Part shown: one piece after another, positions 38,790 through 48,134 of the stretch
How the letters are laid out: every line of letters begins with the position of its first letter
Numbering within the stretch: the first letter of the stretch is position 1
Assembly: GCF_031877795.1 (NCBI RefSeq)
Contig: NC_133971.1
Coordinates: forward strand, 96,266,154-96,330,153
Reading direction: 5' to 3'
DNA length: 64,000 nucleotides
Origin: Strix aluco
Taxonomy: Eukaryota; Chordata; Aves; Strigiformes; Strigidae
Program-made: the position numbers and the translations under genes
Notes under the pieces: generated by a model
Seen by the model: the letters and a program-made list of their open reading frames with translations, nothing else
The model's database searches: none
Told to the model about the DNA's origin: nothing

Positions 38790-39075
38790 AGCGGAGCTCT
38801 GCCCGGGGCGGGGGCTCGGCGCAAGGCCTGGGGGCTCGGCACAGCCGGGGCTCTTCCAGCCCCGCCGAAATGAGCCACCTCCTCCCTCGCCCGGCTCTGC
38901 GCCGTGGCCACTGCGGCCTCGCCCGGAGGAGCCGTGGGTCTCGCCGGCATCCCGGGGAGCGTCGGCTCCGCTCGCCAACGTGCTGGGTGAGGGACGGCCT
39001 CCTCCGGGCGCACGTCCACGCCTTGGACAGGACGGCTCGCGTACGAAAGCCAGCGCCAGGCATGGCCCGGGACTA
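38790..39075. promoter_or_regulatory. CpG-rich patch, possible CpG island
   Basis: A dense cluster of CG dinucleotides in about 285 bases, next to AT-rich DNA on both sides and about 9 kb upstream of ST8SIA3. It could mark a promoter of a non-coding transcript. No coding exon is recognised; the overlapping ORFs on both strands are what CpG-rich DNA gives by chance. Confidence 0.4.
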
Positions 39076-42000
39076 AGGGCAGCTGCAAGAGCGCCCACCT
39101 CAGCTCCAAAGTCCTCCTAACAGTGAGCCTTGTCATGACTCACCAACGCTAAAACCCCAAGAGTCTGCTTTATTTCACCTTTGCACTTCGGCGCGCTGTA
39201 AAACTACCGTAAATAATTTGCTAATAGTTGTGGATAATAATAGGTAACGTTTTAATTGTACAGACATATCTCTACGGGTTGAAGTTTGGCCTGTTATTCA
39301 TGAATGTAAACAAACAGGTGGGGAACAATCGCAGCGGCTGCTCAGGAGCCCACGAAACGCCTGTTGGCTCATCAAGGAGCAGCTCAGCACCGTTGGTGCT
39401 GGCAAGTCCAAAACCCCCTCGGTCTACAGCACCCTGAGGGACCCAGCGCCTTCACCAGCATCACGGCTCCCTCAGCGCTGACGGGACTGTCAGCAGCAGG
39501 AGGACTTGGCAGAGGACATCTCTGACACCAGTTATGTGTGTTTGGAAGCAATTTCATAATCATGTTAGCTCGTTATCATGAATAATTGCTGACAGCTTTT
39601 TAACAGGACTGTATCGCATAGATCCTCCTCATGCACGGCTGCTGGGTCCAAGCAACCTTGTGCCCGGTTGGGACTGAATCATCTGAGAAGGATGACCTTG
39701 AAGGAGCACCCTAAACTAAGATGCCTTCTTCTGGTCTGTCAGCAAAACATAAATCTGGGGAACTCCAGGTTGGGGCTGGCTTCAGAGGTTGAGATTTACA
39801 TCAAAGATAACATGAAGTGCGTAAGGCAGGGGACGAGTACAGAGTTTCATCAGATTAAATTGCTCAGCCGTCTGTCTCATTTCAGCCCCTGCAGCCCACT
39901 GGCCCAGCAGCACTGAGGTTTTAAGTCAATCTGAGGATTTTTTTCTTGGTTTATCTACCTCTGCACTCCTGTGCTAGTCACATCCTCAACCTTTTCTCTG
40001 CAAGCAGGAGGTCAATGGGAGCCAACACTCCTCTGTAACCATTTTTACCTACTAACAATTAAACAAGAAGATGGTTCTTATCAGTTTTGCCATTAATGAC
40101 AATGATACAGGAAATGAGCACTGATTGATTTTTCACCAATATCTTTCCCTCCCACAATTATGGAGCTGCCTTGGAGCGTAAAATAGTGGAGCCAACGTGA
40201 TAAAAATGTTTCATCTATGGCAAAATAATGCCTGGGCCAAGTGATGAAGCAGCATGACAGTGCCATAGTTATGGCTTAGGTACGCACCCGGCACATGAAG
40301 CCCCTGCGGGAGCTCGTGGGAGACATCAGCAGAGCGAGCGATGGGGCCCTGCTCTTCCCGTGCTGCCCCACAGCCCCGTGCTACCCCATAGCCCCCGTGC
40401 TGCCCCACAGTCCCTGAACATCCGTGCTGGAGCCGTGGCCAAGGAGAGGGGATGGGAGCCCTCCCTGCCCCCCCGCCGCAGCTCCACCTTTGCCACAGCC
40501 CCCCCTGGCACCCAGACCCCCCCAGATGCTCATTTGCCACTGGTCTAATGATGCACAAGCATCGTTACCCTCTGGGTCCTGTCTGCCGTGAACCGCGGTC
40601 ACGTCCTCCTCCTGAAATTACCCAGCTACTCACTGCTGTTCTCCCCATCCCTGGTGTGACGAACAATCCCAATCTCCAAGGCATTTCTCTGGTTCCTAAG
40701 TAATGCTTTTGTGTTAAAAAGAATGCACTGGAGGAGCTTTTAAACCCAGTGTCCAATCCTTAAAGCATCATCAGAGACAAGTGGACCTTCTGTTTGCATT
40801 CATTTATAGCCTTCTCTAGAAATTGCCTATTGAATTACTATTTCTTGTGCCTGTTTAAATAAATAGGCGTATTCGTTATTGCTGTTGGAAGTTCCATGTT
40901 TGGCCTTTTTAAGTCATTTGATTAGGAAGTAGAGAGAATATTTTAACAGCAAAGAAGGCACTGATAATCAGCACTAGTAAGAATAATCCAATTTTCTTTG
41001 CAAAGAAGGGCAAGGGTCCTCCTAGGAGGTCAAAGCTCCCTTAGCACAATTAGAACTTTAATTAATGAAATTGGCTGAGCCTCTGCCAGTGGAGGCAGCG
41101 TGTTTGTCCCTGCCCGGCAGAGATCTAGGAGGGGAGCCGCAAGCTCCCCACGCCGCGGGGCGGTGGGCTGCCCTGGCGGGCAGAGCTGCGCAGACCCCCT
41201 GCTCCCCCCAAAACGCAGCCAGAGCCCCAGCCCGCCGTGGCAGCCATTTGCTCCAGGGATGGATCTTTTGGGCTCTTCATTCAACATCAAGAGCAAAACT
41301 GGCCTTCTCCAGCGGCTTTGTGACGAGCAGCACGACTCTCGGTATGTCGTGCTGTTCAGACATGCTGTCTGCAATTAATATTGCATAACAGCCTCCTGAT
41401 TCCTAAATTATGTATTTCTCCTTCTCAGCATTGTTGTCTTTTTTACGGGGTTAATTATTTTCCATCATTCCGCCTTTAGCAACAGTTGTCTTAATTAAGG
41501 GGGCCAAGTTCCGCTCTCCTTTCTGCCTGGCGGATCCTAATGAAATCAATGGAGCCGCACAGTGTAAATGGGAGAGGGACGGTGGCCATCTACGCACAGA
41601 TAAAATGTTCCCCCTCTTGTTGATTAATGCATAAAATTAAACACAGCATAACCTCCAACTTCTGACTAAATGTCACCAAGTAAATTCCTGCACGAGCCCC
41701 ACTCGGAGTGGCTTTTCCAGGTGCTGGTCAAACCTGGCCGCGGGCCCACCGCGGGGGCGCAGGATGCTGAGCTCAAACCCTGCCTCTGCCCAAACCCGTG
41801 CCTGCCAGTGTCCCCCCCCGGGCTCAGAACAGGGGTAAGAGCAGCAAAAGGGCTTCTCTCCAGCTATTCCTCCCCTGCCTGCATTTCCTGACAGCCGCCT
41901 GTTAAACCAGAGCCAGGCAGCCATGCAGCGCAGGCTCCAATAAGTGGATTCACATGCAATATTCATGGATGGCTTCAGAATAGTCACAGATCCATCACAC

Positions 42001-42431
42001 TTGGCAGCAGGACGGTGCGCACCCGCGCTCCGAATGCTGGGCTTAAGCACCTTTTTGAACCTGAGCCCCGAGGAGGAGCACAGAGCTCGGCCTGGAGTGC
42101 GGCCGAGGGCAGCCTGGAGTCTCCTCAGACGGTGCCGAGGAGGCCAGAGTCCCTTCTGAGATGTTTCCTGTAAGAAAAGACCTCTGGGAGGTGGACGAGG
42201 GCCACCAGACAGAGTCATCAGCCCATGTCCCCAACAATACAGCACTGGGGTGCTCCGCGCTCTCCCCCCCACCGGCAATGGCTCTTTCCCAGCAAAGCCC
42301 CTGCCTGCTCCACAGCCCCAACGTGGGGGAGACCTGGGAAGCCCTTGGGCATCCCCAGAATCCCCAGTCCACCCCCCAAACCGCTGCTCCTGCTGAGGCG
42401 AGCAGATGAGCCCCCAAAACCGAGGGAACCC
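39076..42431. other. intergenic sequence
   Basis: No gene recognised. Positions 40355-40412 hold three copies of an 18- to 19-base unit like GTGCTGCCCCACAGCCCC. AT-rich stretches at 39520-39640, 40780-41060 and 41390-41660 have the smooth texture of conserved DNA. Confidence 0.45.
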
Positions 42432-42553
42432 GGTTCACCCAGCGCTGAGGGATCTGGTGGAGTTGAGAACGGTCAGTGTGAGGTTCATGGTTGGACAGGA
42501 GGAGCTTCAAGGGCTTTTCCAACCTGGATGATTCTGTCATTCTGTGATTCTGA
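42432..42553 (+). mobile_element. CR1 LINE 3' end fragment
   Basis: Sense copy: GCTGAGGGATCTGGTGGAGT, GGTCAGTGTGAGGTTCATGG, TTTTCCAACCTGGATGATTC, then ATTCTGTGATTCTG. Same subfamily as the copies at 13.8 and 17.8 kb, about 120 bases long. Confidence 0.9.
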
Positions 42554-43277
42554 GCCTGACTGGAGCTTTGTTCCCTCACTCAGGGAAAGGTTTGTTTACC
42601 AGCTGCTTCTACGTCTGGCCAGCACCACACGGCAGCTCCCAAACTGATCTCATCCCCCAGGATTAATTTTTACACAATCATTCCAGAGTCTATGGTAATC
42701 ACTCCTTAAAAAATGAAGAGATTTGGGATTTTTCTTCAGTGCAGAGGATTAGGTCTAAATACACGTAATCTGCAGGAAGCTCAGCTGCATGCCCACCACT
42801 GATCGCTTCCTTACTCTCCTTTCAGGAGTATTTGCCACAGCAGGGCTGTTTGTCCTCGGCGGGGTCAGGCTGACAGACAGACAGACACATCCCTGCAGTG
42901 CCAGGCATCCCTGGGCTGCTGCCTCCTGCTCCGCTCCAGAGGGGTCTCTGGCGTGGGGCTGCTCCTGCCCATCACCCCAGGACCTTTCTGGTTTGCTTGG
43001 GGAGGAAAGTGCAGTAATTAGCCCTGCAAACTTGTAACACAGCGCCGCAAACCAGCTGGCAGGATCTTTTTAAAGCGTAGCAAACTATTAAAAGAGATGA
43101 CTGGCTTCAATCCTGAAGCCTTTAGGAAATTCCTGATGATTTAACTAGGTGAATCAGGAGTAACAGTGTGGGAGCTGGCGATTTCCCCAGGCCGGGGGCA
43201 GATGTCTCTATGTTCCCCGAGTCTCCAGGAACCTCCATTGGCCAGCACAGGTCGCTGCCAGCTGGGCAGAGGCAGCT

Positions 43278-43312
43278 GCCTGCCCTCCTGCCTGCCTGCC
43301 TGCCTGCCTGCC
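43278..43312 (+). repeat. (CCTG)n microsatellite
   Basis: About seven tandem CCTG units in a GC-rich stretch, ending in CCCGCA. No gene overlaps it. Confidence 0.8.
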
Positions 43313-43909
43313 CGCACCACTGAGCAGCCAGCCAGTGATGTGCCTTGTGTTACAGCTGGAGGTGGGGATGGAGAGATGGACCCCCCCACGCTGGTGCGAG
43401 CATCTGCCGCCTTTATCCCCATCCCCTGTGTGTGCCTGAGCTTCCTCCCTTACAGAGCTGCCACTTCTGCCTCATTTTTCCCTGCCAGGCTTGCAAAGCT
43501 CCGCTTAACTAACCCTCGCCTTGCATTTACAGCAGCAGCAAGTGGAGGAGGCGACTACACGCACGCTTGGGGCTGAATTCCCACACGTTCCTGGTGGGAC
43601 ACGAGCAAGGCGTGGGCCAGCCCCTGCCTGGGGCGCAGGGGGATGGGCAGTGGGCTCCTGGGGCTGCCAGAAAAGTGGGAGCTCAGAGCCTGAAAGAAAA
43701 TACTGTGCGTAGTAAAGTCAGAAAGGGAGGCATGCCCTTTATGTCCAGCAAGCATTTTTGCAAATATAATTAAAAGAAATACATATCTGGGACTGGTCTG
43801 ACCGCAGGTATAACGATGCAGTGCCAGATTTTTAAAACAAAATAACTTAAGCACTTAGAAAAGGACTCAAGCAGACTTTGGGTACTTATGTTCAAAATAA
43901 TTGTCCCAG

Positions 43910-43992
43910 GAAACCCAATTCAGCAGCCACCCGGGCTGAAAGCACTTAGGCACACTCGGGCAGGCGTTCAACAAAGCATTTAGCTACCCCCG
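43910..43992. mobile_element. possible ancient interspersed repeat
   Basis: CCAATTCAGCAG, AAAGCACTTAGGCACA and CAACAAAGCATTTAG resemble an old sauropsid repeat with AATTCAGCAAAGCACTTAAG-type motifs. I cannot name the family with confidence. Confidence 0.25.
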
Positions 43993-44071
43993 CGCAGCAT
44001 CAGCAGAAACCACGGGGCCTTCTTTCAGGGGAGTGACTCAGGGAAACCACAGTTTGGTGCTGAGATGGCTG

Positions 44072-44320
44072 GGGTCCCACCTGGGTCTGGCCCAGGAGCA
44101 GCCTGGGTCTGGCCTAAGAGCAGCCTGGGTCCTGCCTGGGTCCCACCTGTGTCCTGCCTGGGTCTGACCTGGATCTGGCCTGGGTCTGCCTGGGTCCAGC
44201 CTGGGTCTGGCCTGGGTCCAATCTGGGTCCTGCCTGGGTCCAGCTTGAGTCCCACCTGTGTCCCTCCTGTGTCCCACCTGGGTCCCCTCTGTGTCCCGCC
44301 TAGGTCTGGCCTGGGCCCCA
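44072..44320 (+). repeat. 11-bp minisatellite, about 22 copies
   Basis: The unit is near CTGGGTCYNGC, moderately diverged. Like the 17-bp array it is open in all frames and makes proline- and glycine-rich ORFs on both strands that are not genes. Confidence 0.9.
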
Positions 44321-47289
44321 AGCACCCTCTGCGGTGCTGTCCCCTGTGCCGCTCTATTTGTGACTGGCTCCTGCCTCGGTTGGCAGCTGCAACCGCTTTA
44401 AGACCCAGGGAGAGGGCGGTTTGTCCTCCCGGCAGCGTGACGGCAGCCGTGGGTGCTTCGCTCCTCGCCGCCTTCCCCAGGGAATGCGCTTCCAGTACTG
44501 GTGGAGACGCTGCAAAGCAGGAGCCTTGGCTGCTAAATGCGGCTCAGGAGGGAGAATGCTCCCGGTAAATAAATTCATAGATCTTCACACACCAGCGGGC
44601 TGACGAGCACCTCGTTTTAAAGGGGCTTTGAAACTATTTTGGGTGCAGTCTGTCAGACTGAGACCCCTTTATGCTTGGAGACCCTAAACACCAGCTTCAA
44701 AGAAGGGAGGGAAACCGCAAATACAGCCCGGAAAAGGTTGATTTCAGTGGGGGCAAATCTTCAATCCCAACTTTCCTGTAGAGTTAAAAAGACCGTGTCC
44801 CGTTTCCATGAATAAGTCAAAAAGCAGGAACCTTTCCTAAGCGCACAGCCAACCCAATGGGTGTTTCCTCCGTCGGGCTTGAAAGCGAATCGATGCTCCT
44901 GCTTCCTTTTATGTGGTGTAGCTGCACTTCTCCTCCGCTGAAACGCCGTCTCTCCTCTGCTCCGCCAGCCTCAATCCTTCTCTCTGTTTCGAACACATTT
45001 CCTCCCATCTTCAGTCTTTTCCGTAAAAATCCCCCCAGATGCATCTGCTGGATGTTATTTTCTTATTGGCAACAGGCTGATGGCCGGTGAGGGCCTCCAA
45101 GCTGGTGGTCCTGCCCTGCCCATTCCTCCTTGGAGAGCCTCAAATCTAACCTAAATAGCCATTCCTACGGATTTCCTATTTCCTAGCAAACACACTCGCT
45201 TAAGGACGGGTGTTTATCACCAGCCGAGTTCTTGGCGTAACCTGCGCGCCGGGGATTTCACCACAGCGGCGCGGGACGTGTCCTTCTCTGCCCCTTGGCT
45301 TCAAGGCAGCTTGCAAAACACCCTTCAAATAGTGAAAATACTGGCTCACCCACCCACTCACCCACCCACCGCCTCCTTCAAAGCTTCACACAAAAACCAA
45401 GCCACCTAATTGAGGAGCAACATTCCCGGGATGCGGGGCCGGGAGCGCTGTACCGGGGCCTCCCCACTCCTCTCGCCCGCAGCCTCCGGCGAGCCGAGCC
45501 GCTGTGTCAATTACAGGAAAATCAATGAAGATACTGCTCAGGACTCCTTTTCACCATTCAGCACGGATGATATCCTTCACTTTCTAGCACTGATTCATTT
45601 ACTTTCAGCCTCTCCAGGGGCTCCTGACATATTGCTATCTCTGAAGAATCTGAAGCAAGAACTGCCTTTGTTTCCACTGCAACTTGTTGGCGTGCGCAGG
45701 CTCCGGGGACGGCACTGCCGGGGCTGGGGCTCACAACGGGGTCAAAAGGAGAGCGGCCACTGTGCACAGCAGGGTTTTGAAACATTTCTTGCCAAAGTGC
45801 CTTTCCGATGTCCTTGTAGATCTCAGGGACTGGGAAAAATGGGTCCAAAACCCAGGGCTGGCATCCCATTGACGTCCTGGCCGAGCTGTCCCCAGCAGCA
45901 GTGACTCAGGAGCGCTGCTGCTCCTCCGGCTGCCCTGCCACGGCCAACACATCCCCCTCCGAGCTTCCATCCTCTGCCGCTGCTGCCGGGGGCTTTGCTT
46001 GGGCCACCGCAGCCTTCCCATGCTGCTCGCCCACTCATGATAAAAAAACCCTGATTCACTCACAGCTTGTGCCGGGGACACATTTCCTGGGCTCCGGGAC
46101 ATCGCGGGGCCACCTGCAGAAGGTCCCGCTTGCCCAGCAGCCTGTTGGCAATAAATACCCTGCTCTTGCTCATTAACTTTCCAGGGGGCAGGCGGGAGTT
46201 TTGTACAAAACCCAACAGCAGGAGTTCTCCTGCCTGAGAAGTACTAGAAAAGCAGAAGGGTATATGGCACGAGGGCTGTACAGTCTTGCTCTGGGGTGTG
46301 TACCCAGCCCTGGGACGCATGGTCAGAAACTAGGAAGACAGTGTTAAGCGTTACAGAATGGATTTCCAAAATATCTAAAGGCAAAAAGTTGCCGGTTGTG
46401 TAACCTGGGACACCTGGGTGGATGTGTTGAAGCTGGGTACACTGTGTGCTGGGCAGACGACAACAGGAACCACGTGAAGAGTCACGTAAAAAATCAATCT
46501 GCTCTATCAGAGGGTGATATTTCCTCCATTCCCATCCTTTTCGCTCCCCACCAAAGCCACAGGCATCCCACAGGACTGGGGTGCAGACCCCCAGGCCATA
46601 CTCAGGCCAAACTCCCACTGAAGGCTGCAGCACCACGCCGTGACATCAGACCCAACCCTGCAAGCTCCTCATGTTCCTCCTCTTCAAAGAGAGCTTCATG
46701 CACGGAGAGCTTGTAGGATATAGCCCAAAGCAAGGATGGTGCTACAAAGACAGTATTTATTATTTATAAGGCACTTCTATGAACTCGGGGCTCAGAGGCA
46801 GAGCTCTCCATGGGGGCGAGCTTTATAAGGAAAAAAAACGTAGCTTGAAGAAACACTGGAAGTATTGCGGCGTGCAGAAGTCATGCTCATAGGAGACATT
46901 CCTCAGATTACAGCAGTCGGGGCTCTCTTGGAGTTCACGTGGCATCTGCTGGGTGATTTATGGGCCGGTTTAATTACCAGTAGGGCTCTTTTAAGCGGTA
47001 TCATGCTCTAAACACCAGGTTTTGGTAGAACGAGGGGTCTCCTGAGCTGGGCGCCGTAGGCCGTACGTGCCATACGGTGATCTCCGGCATCACGGGGAAG
47101 CGCCGCGGCCCCAAGCTGGGGAGCAGGGGGCGCATGGGGCACCCACCCGGACAGCAGGCCCCCAGCGAAGGCACAGGGTCCCCTGCAGCTCCGGCGCCCT
47201 GTGGCTCAGCCCCCCCCCCCCCACATGCCCATGGGGCTATTGAGGGGTCACTGTGGCTGCCAGGCTGGGCCACCCCCAGTCCTTTGGGG
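44321..47289. other. intergenic sequence upstream of ST8SIA3
   Basis: No gene recognised. Mixed composition, becoming GC-rich from about 47040 towards the promoter. Short ORFs only. Confidence 0.5.
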
Positions 47290-47745
47290 GGGTCACTTCA
47301 GGACACCCCAAGGCGGTGGGAAGAGCACTGTGGGCACCCCAGGGTGGTCAGGGGCACCCCGGGGATGTCGGAGGGGGGGCACACTTGGTTGTGTGCCCAG
47401 CGCTGCTGGGGAGGACACACCAGGGCCGTCGGGGGGGGGGCAGCGGGGCTGTCAGGGGGCACTGGGTCTGCTGGGGTGGCACAGGGGATTGTTGGGGGGC
47501 ACAGGGGCTGTCGGGGGGTGCTGGGGCTGTCGGAGGGCACAGGGGACGCTGGGGGGCACTTGCGCTCTCGGGGGGCACCAGGGCTGTCAGGGGGGCACCA
47601 GGGCTGCTGGGGTGGCACGGGGGCTGTCGGGGGTCACGCTGAGGCTGTCGGGGGGGCACATCAGGGCTCTCGGGGGGGTCACCGGGGCTGTCGGGGTGAC
47701 ACCGGGGCTGCCGGGGGGGGGCCCGCCGGGGCACCGAGGGGTGGT
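47290..47745 (+). repeat. G-rich degenerate minisatellite upstream of ST8SIA3
   Basis: Repeats of a core like GGGGCTGTCGGGGGGCAC, with spacing of roughly 18-30 bases, dense in runs of four or more G on the plus strand. The region is therefore open in several frames on both strands, which explains the long but meaningless ORFs here. It may form G-quadruplexes just upstream of the promoter. Confidence 0.75.
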
Positions 47746-47909
47746 TGGGGGGGGCCCGGCGGCGCTGCCGGGGTTGCCGGGGCCGGGGCGGCCGCTCCCG
47801 GCTGCCATTTCATCGCGCCGCCACTCGGTCCCTCCATTTTCTCGCCGGCTGCCGGCGGTGCCGGGCCCCGTCCCCGCCGCCGTCCCGCACCCGCCCCCCT
47901 CCCCGCTCC

Positions 47910-47915
47910 ATGTAG
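47910..47915 (+). promoter_or_regulatory. start-stop upstream ORF (ATGTAG) in the 5' leader
   Basis: ATG followed directly by TAG, 46 bases upstream of the ST8SIA3 start and out of frame with it. If it lies in the mRNA it is a minimal uORF, a type known to hold ribosomes at the initiation site and lower downstream translation. The base at -3 is a C (CTCCATG), so its initiation context is weak. Whether the leader includes it is inferred. Confidence 0.5.
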
Positions 47916-47955
47916 CCCCCCCCGCACACGCCCAGCCGCGGGGCCGCCTCCCGGC

Positions 47956-48134
47956 ATGAGGAGCTGCAAGATGGTGCGGGTGGCCAGCGTGCTGGGGCTG
48001 GTGATGCTGAGCATCGCGCTCCTCATCCTCTCCCTCATCAGCTACGTCTCGCTCAAGAAGGACAACATCTTCGGGGCGCCCCGCGCCGCCGGCCCGGGGG
48101 GGCCCCGCATGTACATGTTCCACGCGGGATTCAG
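47956..48134 (+). CDS. ST8SIA3: ST8SIA3 coding exon 1
   Basis: Encodes residues 1-59 and the first two bases of Arg60: the cytoplasmic tail, the single membrane anchor and the start of the stem, ending HAGF. The donor is AG|GTGAGG at 48135. The ATG at 47956 is chosen because the MRSCKM start and the hydrophobic anchor match the family N-terminus. The same frame is open upstream to 47077, but that stretch translates a G-rich tandem repeat and has no sign of a signal or domain. Confidence 0.95.

Noticed and set aside
44025..44325. Proline/glycine/threonine-rich ORFs resembling a repetitive structural protein
   Set aside because: Translation of the 11-bp minisatellite; no start context, signal or flanking coding sequence.
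47077..47955. In-frame upstream extension of ST8SIA3 from an ATG at 47077
   Set aside because: It translates a G-rich tandem repeat, has no domain or signal, and the family start with its membrane anchor lies at 47956. GC-rich DNA with few stops explains the open frame.
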